Source: an uncultured bacterium
Lineage (GTDB): Bacteria; Actinomycetota; Actinomycetes; S36-B12
Length of the DNA stretch: 12,614 nt
NCBI GenBank assembly: GCA_903940375.1
Contig: CAJAKT010000603.1
Coordinates: forward strand, 1 to 12,614
Direction of reading: 5' to 3'
In this document: piece by piece, positions 1-7,013 of the stretch
How positions within the stretch are numbered: the stretch's first letter is position 1
Layout of the letters: each line of letters opens with the position of its first letter
The notes under the pieces: generated by a model
What the model was told of the DNA's origin: nothing
The model's database searches: none
The model's input: only the letters and a program-made list of their open reading frames with translations
Program-made: the position numbers and the translations under genes

Positions 1-170
1 AGGGGCCCGACATACTCGAGCAGGCCCTCACCGAGCTGCGAGTAGTAGGCGTTGATCTGCCGCGCGCGCTTGGATGCGTAGATGACCAGCGAGTACTTGG
101 AGTCGGTCTTCTCCAGCAAGGCGTCGATCGAGGGATGGGTGATGCCCTCGGGGCGGGTGGCAGTGCTCAC
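1..170 (-). CDS. rpoZ: DNA-directed RNA polymerase omega subunit, 3'-truncated by window edge
   Basis: Omega is the small RNA polymerase subunit that binds beta-prime and helps assemble the enzyme. The 56 visible residues begin VSTATRPEGITHPSIDALLE and continue through DSKYSLVIYASKRARQINAYY to LGEGLLEYVGP. The SKYSLV...ASKRARQIN block is the conserved omega core of actinobacteria. The GTG at 170-168 is the only plausible start, because an in-frame TGA lies four codons upstream at 182-180; GAGG at 178-181 is a ribosome binding site 7 nt away. The start lies 13 nt after the gmk stop, so the gene is probably cotranscribed with gmk, an arrangement common in bacteria. The C-terminal part lies beyond the left edge. 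Confidence 0.93.
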   Translation of the reverse strand, partial: MSTATRPEGITHPSIDALLEKTDSKYSLVIYASKRARQINAYYSQLGEGLLEYVGP

Positions 171-183
171 GTCGAAGCCTCAT

Positions 184-779
184 TCACGGTAGGTCGGGGT
201 CGGGCACGCGTCCACGGGGAACGCTGGTGGGATCGGAGACCAATGCTAGCAAGGCCTCGGCACACTCACGGACATCGGCATTCACGAGGACGGCATCGAA
301 CTCATCCGCGGCCGCCAGCTCATCGCGAGCGGCCTGCAGCCGACGCTCAACCGCCTCCGGCGACTCGGTCCCCCGGCGCAGCAGCCGATCCTTGAGCACA
401 TCCCATGACGGGGGCGCGAGGAAGACCAGAAGTGCCCCCGGCACGGCCTGCCGCACCTGGCGGGCCCCCTGGACCTCGATCTCGAGGAGTACGGGGGTGC
501 CGCCATGGCGCCGTTCAGCCACCGGCCCCCGCGGGGTGCCGTAGCGGTTCCCGGCGAAAGCGGCCCATTCGAGGAGGCCGCCGGTCTCGATCAGCTCGTC
601 GAATCGGCCGTCGGGGACGAAGAAGTAGTCACGGCCGTCGACCTCGCCGGGCCTGGGGCCGCGGGTGGTGGCACTACGGACAGCCAGATGCTCGGGTCGA
701 TCCGCAGGGCCTGGGCGACGACGGTGCTCTTGCCCACGCCTGACGGACCGGATACGACGACGAGGGGTGCATCGGTCAT
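184..779 (-). CDS. gmk: Guanylate kinase, interrupted by a one-base frameshift
   Basis: Guanylate kinase phosphorylates GMP (and dGMP) to the diphosphate with ATP in the cytoplasm. The N-terminal frame starts at ATG 779, preceded by GGAGG at 786-790, and gives MTDAPLVVVSGPSGVGKST (Walker A, GPSGVGKS, residues 10-17), ending in WLSV at position 675. The family sequence SATTR-PRPGE-DG-DYFF then continues in the next frame from 674: ATTRGPRPGEVDGRDYFFV, followed by GNRYGTPRGPV (GMP binding) and PVLLEIEVQGARQVR, to a stop at 184. One base is missing where a Ser codon (AGT) should follow GTA, at 673-677. Repaired, the protein would have 198 residues, normal for the family. The start overlaps the mihF stop by 4 nt (ATGA). 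No slippery heptamer is present, so programmed frameshifting is unlikely. Either the assembly has an error or the gene is broken; the family identity is certain. Confidence 0.93.
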
Positions 780-1096
780 GACCCGCCTCCGAGTTCCTGG
801 ATCAGGGCGGCCCGCTGCCGCTCCCCCAGCCCCTGCACGCGACGCGATCGGGCAATCTGAAGTGACGCCATCATGCGGTCGGCCCTGACCTCGCCGATAC
901 CGGGCACGGACTCAAGCAGCCACGAGACACGAAGACCGCCCCACAACGGATTCGCGGGCGCGCCCTCGATGACCTCGACGGCACTCAGCTCGCGCGCCTT
1001 CAGCGCTGCCCGCAGCCGGGAGCGCTCCTGCCGGGCCGCGATCGCTGCGGTCAGGGCATCGGCCCGCTGCTCGGCCGATCGGACGGGCACACTCAT
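776..1096 (-). CDS. mihF: Actinobacterial integration host factor (mIHF/sIHF family)
   Basis: This 106-residue basic protein belongs to the actinobacteria-specific nucleoid-associated family known as mIHF in Mycobacterium and sIHF in Streptomyces, which is unrelated in sequence to E. coli IHF. Family members bind DNA without strict sequence preference and affect nucleoid compaction and topology. The N-terminal half (about 8-45) is a helical, Arg-rich segment (EQRADALTAAIAARQERSR). Residues 58-95 carry the helix-hairpin-helix/H2TH type DNA-binding part: SWLLESVPGIGEVRADRMM, then SRRVQGLGERQRAAL. The length matches the family. It overlaps pyrF upstream and gmk downstream by 4 nt each (ATGA), so translation is coupled. 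Placement between pyrF and gmk is conserved in actinobacteria. Function here is inferred from the family. Confidence 0.93.
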   Translation of the reverse strand: MSVPVRSAEQRADALTAAIAARQERSRLRAALKARELSAVEVIEGAPANPLWGGLRVSWLLESVPGIGEVRADRMMASLQIARSRRVQGLGERQRAALIQELGGGS

Positions 1097-1833
1097 GAGC
1101 CGCCCTCGGCCGCGACCAACTCGTCGGCGATGCTGCGTGCCGCGCCACGGATGTCGGCCGCACCGGTGATGGGCCGGCCGATGACGAGCAGGTCGGCCCC
1201 GTCGGCAATGGCCTGCGCCGGGGTGGCCACCCGCTTCTGGTCATCCATCGACGCACCGGCCGGACGCACGCCAGGTGTGATCAGGGTGATGCCAGGACCG
1301 ACGGCCAGTCGGATGGCCGCCACTTCCTGCGGGGAGCAGACGATGGCCCGGGCACCCGCATCAACCGCCAGCCGGGCCAGCCGCACCGCCGCAGCGGAGG
1401 CAGGGCCGCTCAGGCCGATGGCCTCGAGCGCTGCTGCGTCGAGCGAGGTCAGCACCGTCACCGCCGTGATCCGCGTGTCGGGCAGCGCCTCGACGGCAGC
1501 AGCAATCATCTCCGCGCCACCAGCCGCATGCACTGTGAGGTACGACGGCGCCAGCGGGGCGACCGCGAGTGCCGCTCCGCGCACAGTGGCCGGAATATCG
1601 TGCAGCTTGAGGTCGAGGAAGACGTCGATGTCGGGAACCCCGGACTGCGCTGCGGAACGTCGAGCGGTGTTGACGGCGGCCGCGCCATCGCGGCAGAACA
1701 CCTCGAGCCCGATCTTCACGGTCGACACGATGCCCGCTACCGCACCGGTCCAGGCGGCGAGGACAGCCAGGCTCGGCGCATCCATCGCCACCGCGATCGG
1801 GGCTGCGCTACTCCGAGATGAAATCGAGCTCAT
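1093..1833 (-). CDS. pyrF: Orotidine 5'-phosphate decarboxylase, group 1 (E. coli type)
   Basis: PyrF decarboxylates OMP to UMP, the last step of de novo UMP synthesis. The 246-residue TIM-barrel protein shows the first strand APIAVAMD (11-18), then STVKIGLEVF (37-46). The catalytic motif DLKLHDIPATV follows, with Asp74, Lys76 and Asp79 forming the D-x-K-x-x-D signature. The phosphate-binding TPGVRP (187-191 region) and GRPIT (219-223) lie near the C terminus. The DLKxHDIP form and the length mark the group 1 family; Mycobacterium and Streptomyces usually carry the longer group 2 enzyme. The ATG at 1833 was chosen because it keeps the first barrel strand and has GGAGGT 5 nt upstream. This start lies inside pyrD, overlapping it by 26 nt in another frame. 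The gene overlaps mihF by 4 nt downstream. Confidence 0.95.
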   Translation of the reverse strand: MSSISSRSSAAPIAVAMDAPSLAVLAAWTGAVAGIVSTVKIGLEVFCRDGAAAVNTARRSAAQSGVPDIDVFLDLKLHDIPATVRGAALAVAPLAPSYLTVHAAGGAEMIAAAVEALPDTRITAVTVLTSLDAAALEAIGLSGPASAAAVRLARLAVDAGARAIVCSPQEVAAIRLAVGPGITLITPGVRPAGASMDDQKRVATPAQAIADGADLLVIGRPITGAADIRGAARSIADELVAAEGGS

Positions 1834-2833
1834 CGTCCACCTCCGGGATGGCGTCCTTGGGGCGGTGGGCATACGAGATCGCCTCGGAGAGGCTGCTGAA
1901 GCCACGGTCGACCAGCGCCCGCTGCAACTCGGCATGGATGCGCACGGGTGCAGACGGATCGTGGAAGACGGCCGTGCCCACCGACAGCGCATTCGCGCCC
2001 GCGAGGATGAACTCAAGGGCATCCATCCCGGAGCGGATGCCGCCCATGCCGATGATCGGCAGGTCCGGGAAGGCCTGGCGAATCTGCCAGACGCAGCGCA
2101 CGGCGACAGGGCGGATCGCCGGGCCCGAGAGCCCGCCCGTCACGCCGGCCAGATGGGGTCGCATGGTGTCAGGGTTGATGACCATGCCGAGGAGGGTATT
2201 GATGACGGAGACGCCGGAGGCACCCGCTCGTACGACAGCACCTGCGATCGAGACGATGTCGGTGACATCGGGCGACAGTTTGGCGAAGATCGGCATGCGA
2301 GGCTCGCTGTGCCGCTTGACCGCCTGAATGACGCTGGCGGCCGAATTCGGGTCGCATGCAAAGACCTGTCCGCGGTCCTCGACGTTCGGGCACGAGATGT
2401 TCACCTCGATCGCGGACACGCCGCGCGCGATGCGAAGGCGTGCCGCGAGTTTCGCGTACTCGTCGACCGAGCCACCGGCGATGGACACGATGGTCCGCGC
2501 ACCCCGTTCGCTCAGCCAGGCCAGATCATGCTCGATGAAGCGGTCGATGCCGGGCCCCTGGAGACCGATCGAGTTGAGCATGCCGCTCGGCGTCTCGGCC
2601 ATGCGCGGTGTCGCACGCCCTGATCGTGGCTGCAGCATGACGCTCTTCGTGACGATGGCACCGATGGTGGTGATGTCGAAGAACTGATCGAGTTCGCGCC
2701 CTGCGGCCGCACACCCGGATGCCGTCATGACGGGGCTCGGCAGTTCGATCCCGGCCAGGTCGGTGCTCATGTCGATCTGAACGACCGGCTCATCACCGGG
2801 CAGCGGGCCCTGCGAGATGACTGCGCGTGACAT
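1808..2833 (-). CDS. pyrD: Dihydroorotate dehydrogenase, class 1B catalytic subunit
   Basis: This FMN enzyme oxidises dihydroorotate to orotate. The 341-residue TIM barrel shows LPSPVMTASGC (31-41), VTKSV (61-65), GMLNSIGLQGPG (84-95), EVNISCPNVEDRG (143-155), FAKLSP (183-188), and the FMN-phosphate segment IGMGGI-SG (261-269). Cys148 in NISCPN is the class 1 catalytic base; class 2 enzymes have Ser there. With pyrK directly upstream, the enzyme should be the NAD-linked class 1B heterotetramer (PyrD2-PyrK2), cytosolic rather than quinone-linked. The ATG at 2833 overlaps the pyrK stop by 1 nt (TGATG) and has a strong ribosome binding site. The resulting N terminus is about 21 residues longer than typical; Met22 (2770) would give a standard-length protein but has no Shine-Dalgarno sequence. 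Confidence 0.95.
   Translation of the reverse strand: MSRAVISQGPLPGDEPVVQIDMSTDLAGIELPSPVMTASGCAAAGRELDQFFDITTIGAIVTKSVMLQPRSGRATPRMAETPSGMLNSIGLQGPGIDRFIEHDLAWLSERGARTIVSIAGGSVDEYAKLAARLRIARGVSAIEVNISCPNVEDRGQVFACDPNSAASVIQAVKRHSEPRMPIFAKLSPDVTDIVSIAGAVVRAGASGVSVINTLLGMVINPDTMRPHLAGVTGGLSGPAIRPVAVRCVWQIRQAFPDLPIIGMGGIRSGMDALEFILAGANALSVGTAVFHDPSAPVRIHAELQRALVDRGFSSLSEAISYAHRPKDAIPEVDDELDFISE
1839..1844 (-). promoter_or_regulatory. pyrF ribosome binding site inside pyrD
   Basis: A perfect GGAGGT lies 5 nt before the pyrF ATG (1833) and is formed by the codons for Pro-Glu-Val-Asp near the pyrD C terminus. It decides the pyrF start and explains the 26-nt pyrD/pyrF overlap: ribosomes can initiate pyrF before finishing pyrD. 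Confidence 0.8.
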
Positions 2834-3687
2834 CAGTGACCCCCTTCGACCGGCGCGCCGAGGGTGTCGGTCGGGATCGTGCCCACATCGTTCCAGCGCA
2901 CGCGGTCGCCCCGGAAGACCGGGCCTTCGACGCACGAACGCAGCATCCGCGTGACGCCGTCCTCGCCCACCACGGGCAGCACGCATGTCATGCAGACGCC
3001 GATTCCGCAGGCCATCGCCTCCTCGACCGCGCACTGGCTGTACGCCTGCCGTTCCTCGGCAACCTCGGCGACGCGCTGAAGCATCGGCATCGGACCGCAG
3101 GCATAGACGACGGCCGCATCGACGCGGTCCATCAACTCCGGCAGCACATCGGTGACCCGACCCCGCTCACCGAGCGAGCCGTCGTCCGTGGTGATGGTCA
3201 AGGTGGAGGCGAGGCGCTTGAGCTCGAGGACACCGAACAGCTTCTCCTCGGTGGCCGCACCCACGACCACGTCGACGCGGCATCCGCGCTCCCGCAGCTG
3301 CTCGGCCAGCATGAACAGCGGCGCTGACCCGTAGCCGCCACCGACGAGAACGCAGGGGACGCGCTCCTTCGGCAGGATGAACGGCCGTCCCAATGGGCCG
3401 ACGATGTCGATGGCATCGTGACGGCGGCGATCAGCCAGCCAGCGGGTGCCCTTGCCATGCACGCCGATGACGATGTCGAGAGTGCCGCCGTACACGCCAC
3501 GTGACTGCACCTGGTGGATGGCGAAGGCGCGGCGCAGCAGCATGCTCGACTCCTCGCCTCCGATCCCGAGGGTCACGAAGTGCCCCGGCCGCGCGATATC
3601 GGCGATACCCGGAGCTGTCAGTGACAGCACCTGATAAGCACCCACGCGGCGGATGTCGAGGACCTCGCCCCTGACCTGGACCGCCAC
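2833..3687 (-). CDS. pyrK: Dihydroorotate dehydrogenase electron transfer subunit
   Basis: PyrK passes electrons from PyrD-bound FMN through a [2Fe-2S] cluster and FAD to NAD+. The 284-residue protein starts with a ferredoxin-reductase-like FAD barrel (about 1-105), with the FAD motif LRRAFAIH at 51-58 and the segment GVHGKGTRWL at 75-84. A Rossmann NAD domain follows (about 108-215), with VLVGGGYGSAPLFML at 113-127 and VYACGPMPML at 194-203. The C-terminal cluster motif has Cys227, Cys232 and Cys235 (C-x4-C-x2-C) plus Cys252, the PyrK arrangement. The start is GTG, 2 nt after the carB stop, with GGAAGGGG at 3694-3701 placed 6 nt upstream. It overlaps pyrD by 1 nt. Together they define a class 1B enzyme, unlike the membrane class 2 enzyme of Mycobacterium. 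Confidence 0.95.
   Translation of the reverse strand: MAVQVRGEVLDIRRVGAYQVLSLTAPGIADIARPGHFVTLGIGGEESSMLLRRAFAIHQVQSRGVYGGTLDIVIGVHGKGTRWLADRRRHDAIDIVGPLGRPFILPKERVPCVLVGGGYGSAPLFMLAEQLRERGCRVDVVVGAATEEKLFGVLELKRLASTLTITTDDGSLGERGRVTDVLPELMDRVDAAVVYACGPMPMLQRVAEVAEERQAYSQCAVEEAMACGIGVCMTCVLPVVGEDGVTRMLRSCVEGPVFRGDRVRWNDVGTIPTDTLGAPVEGGH
2841..2847 (-). promoter_or_regulatory. pyrD ribosome binding site
   Basis: A purine-rich GAAGGGG tract lies 7 nt before the ATG at 2833, within the last codons of pyrK. It supports the longer pyrD start over the internal Met codon at 2770, which lacks such a signal. Confidence 0.65.
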
Positions 3688-3689
3688 AG

Positions 3690-6600
3690 CTAGCCCCTTC
3701 CCGTCTCGATCGGGCGCTGCCGATCCTGTTCAGCACGCAGCACCGCGAGCGCCGCGGCATGCTCCTGCAGTGAGCGCACCGTGGGCTCATCATGCTGCAG
3801 CGAGTCGATGCCCTGCACGGCCGCTGCCAGCCCCTGCACCGTCGTGATGCACGGCACTCCCCTGATCACGGCTGCCGTGCGAATCTCGTAACCGTCGAGG
3901 CGTGGCCCGACACCGTATGGCGTGTTGACGATCAGCTGGATGTCGCCGGCCATGATCGCGTCGACCGTCGTCGGCTCCCCATCCGGCCCCCGACCCTCAT
4001 GCTGCTTGCGCAGGACCTCAACGGGTACGCCGTTGCGGCGCAGCACGGCGGCGGTGCCGGAGGTCGCCAGGATGCGGAAGCCAAGGTCAGCCAGGCGCTT
4101 GATCGGGAAGATCGCCCCGCGCTTGTCGCGGCTTGCCAGCGACACGAACGCCGTTCCGGACGTTGGCAGGCCGCCGGCGAAGGCCGCCTCCTGGGACTTG
4201 GCGAAGGCGATACCGAACGAGTCGTCGATGCCCATCACCTCGCCCGTCGAGCGCATCTCCGGCCCGAGCACGGTGTCGACCCCGTGGAAGCGGCCGAAGG
4301 GCAGCACGGCCTCCTTCACCGAGATCGCCGCCCCCTGCGGCATGGTGCCGCCGTCGCCATGCGCCGGCAGGATGCCTGCTGCGCGGAGGTCGCTGATGCT
4401 CTGGCCAACCATCACGCGTGCCGCGGCCTTCGCAACCGGCACGGCGGTCGCCTTGGAGACGAAGGGCACGGTGCGCGACGCCCGCGGGTTGGCCTCCAGT
4501 ACGTAGAGGACATCACCGGCCATGGCGTACTGCACATTCAGAAGGCCGAGCACGCCTACCCCGCGAGCGATCGCAAGGGTGGCCGTGCGGATGCGCTCGA
4601 TGTCCTCGGCACCCAGGGTGATGGGCGGCAACGCGCATGCCGAGTCACCCGAGTGGATGCCGGCTTCCTCGATGTGCTCCATGACTCCGGCGAGATAGAG
4701 CTCGGTGCCGTCGAAGATGGCATCGACATCGATCTCGACCGCGTCATCAAGGAAGCGATCGACGAGGACCGGGTGGTCGGCGTTGATGTGGGTTGAGCGG
4801 GTCAGGTAATCGGCCAGCATGGCGTCGTCATAGACGATCTCCATGCCGCGGCCGCCGAGGACGTAACTGGGACGCACCAGCACCGGATAGCCGACATCCG
4901 AGGCGATGGTCTGCGCCTCCTCGAAGGTGCGCGCCGTGCCGTGCTTGGGCGCGAGGAGGCCGGCATCGGCGAGGACGCGCCCGAACGCACCGCGCTCCTC
5001 TGCCAGGTGGATTGATTCCGGGCTCGTGCCGATGATCGGCACGCCGGCGTCCTTCAGCCGCTGCGCCAGCCCGAGCGGAGTCTGGCCGCCAAGTTGCACG
5101 ATCACGCCGACCAGGCGACCCGCGGATGACTCGGCATGCACGACCTCGAGCACATCCTCGAGAGTGAGCGGCTCGAAGTAGAGGCGGTCGGACGTGTCGT
5201 AGTCGGTCGACACGGTCTCGGGATTGCAGTTCAGCATGATCGTCTCGTAGCCGGCCTCGCGAAGCGTGAGGGCGGCATGCACGCACGAGTAGTCGAACTC
5301 GATCCCCTGCCCGATCCGGTTCGGGCCGGAGCCCAGGATGATCACCTTGTCGCGATCGCTCGGGATGACCTCCGTCTCCTCGTCGTACGACGAGTAGTGG
5401 TACGGCGTCAAGGCCGCGAACTCGGCCGCACATGTGTCGACGGTCTTGTAGACCGGACGGACCCCGAGCTCATGGCGCAGCTCGCGGACTTCGGCTTCGG
5501 TCAGGCCACGCAGGAGGCCGAGCTGGGTGTCGGAGAACCCGAAGCGCTTGGCTCGCAGCAGCAGCCGATGGTCGAGCGACTCGGCCGCCCGGATCTCGTC
5601 GGCCAGTTCATTGATCTGGCAGATCTGATCGAGGAACCACGGGTCGATGTTCGTCGCCTCATGGACCGCGTCGATACCGGCGCCGGCCCACAGTGCACGC
5701 TGCACGAGGGAGAGCCGGCCGTCGTGCGGGATGCGCATCGCCGCGAGCAGCGAGGTGACGTCGACGGCGCCAGGCTCCCCCGGCCACGCGAACACCGCCT
5801 CGGACTTCTCCAGTGAACGCATGGCCTTCTGCAGGGCCTCCGGGAAGTTCCGACCGATCGCCATGGCCTCGCCCACGCTCTTCATCGTGGTCGTGAGCAC
5901 GGGGTCGGCTTGCGGGAACTTCTCGAATGCGAACCGAGGAACCTTGACGACGATGTAGTCGAGTGTCGGCTCGAAGGACGCCGGTGTCTCACGCGTGATG
6001 TCGTTGGGGATCTCATCGAGCGTGTACCCGATGGCCAGGCGTGCCGCGATCTTCGCAATGGGGAAACCGGTGGCCTTCGATGCCAGGGCGGATGACCGCG
6101 ACACTCGGGGATTCATCTCGATGACGATCAGCCGACCGTCATCGGGATCAATGGCGAACTGGATATTGCAGCCGCCCGTGTCGACGCCGACGGCCCGGAT
6201 GATGTCGATGCCGACATCGCGCATGTGCTGGTACTCGCGGTCGGTCAGGGTCAGGGCCGGCGCCACCGTGATCGAGTCGCCCGTGTGGACTCCCATCGGA
6301 TCGAGATTCTCGATGGAGCAGACCACCACGACGTTGTCGCTTCGGTCGCGCATGAGCTCGAGCTCATACTCCTTCCAGCCGATGATGGACTCCTCCAGCA
6401 GCACCTCGTCGGTGGGGCTGGCCTGAAGTCCCGAACCGGCGATGCGCAGCAGGTCTGCCTCGTCGTAGGCGATGCCGGATCCGGCGCCGCCCATCGTGAA
6501 GGATGGCCGCACGACGACCGGGTAGCCCAGGTCGGTTACGGCGGACAGGCAGTCATCGATCGAATGGCAGACAAAGGAGCGCGCGCTCTCGGCCCCGACA

Positions 6601-7013
6601 TCGGCGACGATCTGCCGGAACAGTTCACGGTTCTCGCCCCGCTCGATGGCCTCGACATCGGCGCCGATCAGCTCGACGCCGTACTTCTCGAGTACTCCGT
6701 TGTAGTGGAGGGCCATCGCAGCATTGAGCGCAGTCTGGCCACCGAGGGTCGGCAGCAGGGCATCCGGCCGCTCCTTGGCGATGATGCGCTCGACGAACTC
6801 GGGAGTGATCGGCTCGACGTAGGTTGCGTCGGAGAACTCCGGATCCGTCATGATCGTGGCCGGGTTCGAGTTGACGAGGACCACGCGCAGTCCCTCATCG
6901 CGCAGCACCCGGCAGGCCTGGGTGCCTGAGTAGTCGAACTCACAGGCCTGGCCGATGACGATCGGGCCGGAGCCGATGACCATGACCGATGTGATGTCCT
7001 CGCGGCGTGGCAT
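3690..7013 (-). CDS. carB: Carbamoyl phosphate synthase large subunit
   Basis: CarB makes carbamoyl phosphate from bicarbonate, two ATP and ammonia channelled from CarA, feeding pyrimidine and arginine synthesis. The 1107-residue protein has the full four-part architecture. The carboxyphosphate domain is about 1-405 (VIGSGPIVIGQACEFDYSG, RPSFTMGGAGSG at 169-180, EMNPR at 299-303). The oligomerisation domain is about 406-555. The carbamoyl phosphate domain is about 556-950 (LGSGPNRIGQGIEFDYS, RPSYVLGGRG at 714-723, EANPR at 840-844). The allosteric MGS-like domain is about 951-1080, where UMP usually inhibits. The length matches other actinobacterial CarB (slightly longer than E. coli), and no interruption is seen. 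The ATG at 7013 overlaps the carA stop by 1 nt (TGATG); only a weak purine stretch lies upstream, so expression probably depends on coupling to carA. Confidence 0.98.
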   Translation of the reverse strand: MPRREDITSVMVIGSGPIVIGQACEFDYSGTQACRVLRDEGLRVVLVNSNPATIMTDPEFSDATYVEPITPEFVERIIAKERPDALLPTLGGQTALNAAMALHYNGVLEKYGVELIGADVEAIERGENRELFRQIVADVGAESARSFVCHSIDDCLSAVTDLGYPVVVRPSFTMGGAGSGIAYDEADLLRIAGSGLQASPTDEVLLEESIIGWKEYELELMRDRSDNVVVVCSIENLDPMGVHTGDSITVAPALTLTDREYQHMRDVGIDIIRAVGVDTGGCNIQFAIDPDDGRLIVIEMNPRVSRSSALASKATGFPIAKIAARLAIGYTLDEIPNDITRETPASFEPTLDYIVVKVPRFAFEKFPQADPVLTTTMKSVGEAMAIGRNFPEALQKAMRSLEKSEAVFAWPGEPGAVDVTSLLAAMRIPHDGRLSLVQRALWAGAGIDAVHEATNIDPWFLDQICQINELADEIRAAESLDHRLLLRAKRFGFSDTQLGLLRGLTEAEVRELRHELGVRPVYKTVDTCAAEFAALTPYHYSSYDEETEVIPSDRDKVIILGSGPNRIGQGIEFDYSCVHAALTLREAGYETIMLNCNPETVSTDYDTSDRLYFEPLTLEDVLEVVHAESSAGRLVGVIVQLGGQTPLGLAQRLKDAGVPIIGTSPESIHLAEERGAFGRVLADAGLLAPKHGTARTFEEAQTIASDVGYPVLVRPSYVLGGRGMEIVYDDAMLADYLTRSTHINADHPVLVDRFLDDAVEIDVDAIFDGTELYLAGVMEHIEEAGIHSGDSACALPPITLGAEDIERIRTATLAIARGVGVLGLLNVQYAMAGDVLYVLEANPRASRTVPFVSKATAVPVAKAAARVMVGQSISDLRAAGILPAHGDGGTMPQGAAISVKEAVLPFGRFHGVDTVLGPEMRSTGEVMGIDDSFGIAFAKSQEAAFAGGLPTSGTAFVSLASRDKRGAIFPIKRLADLGFRILATSGTAAVLRRNGVPVEVLRKQHEGRGPDGEPTTVDAIMAGDIQLIVNTPYGVGPRLDGYEIRTAAVIRGVPCITTVQGLAAAVQGIDSLQHDEPTVRSLQEHAAALAVLRAEQDRQRPIETGRG

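Noticed and set aside
660..690. Programmed ribosomal frameshift in gmk
   Set aside because: There is no slippery heptamer at the junction, and guanylate kinases are not known to use frameshifting; a missing base explains it more simply.
1130..2623. Long open frame on the plus strand, nearly 500 codons
   Set aside because: It is antisense to pyrF and pyrD, which have clear motifs. Its predicted product is Arg/Ala-rich low-complexity sequence, as expected for the opposite strand of GC-rich genes.
2768..2770. Internal Met22 codon as the true pyrD start
   Set aside because: It would give a standard-length protein, but it lacks a Shine-Dalgarno sequence, whereas the ATG at 2833 has one and overlaps the pyrK stop.
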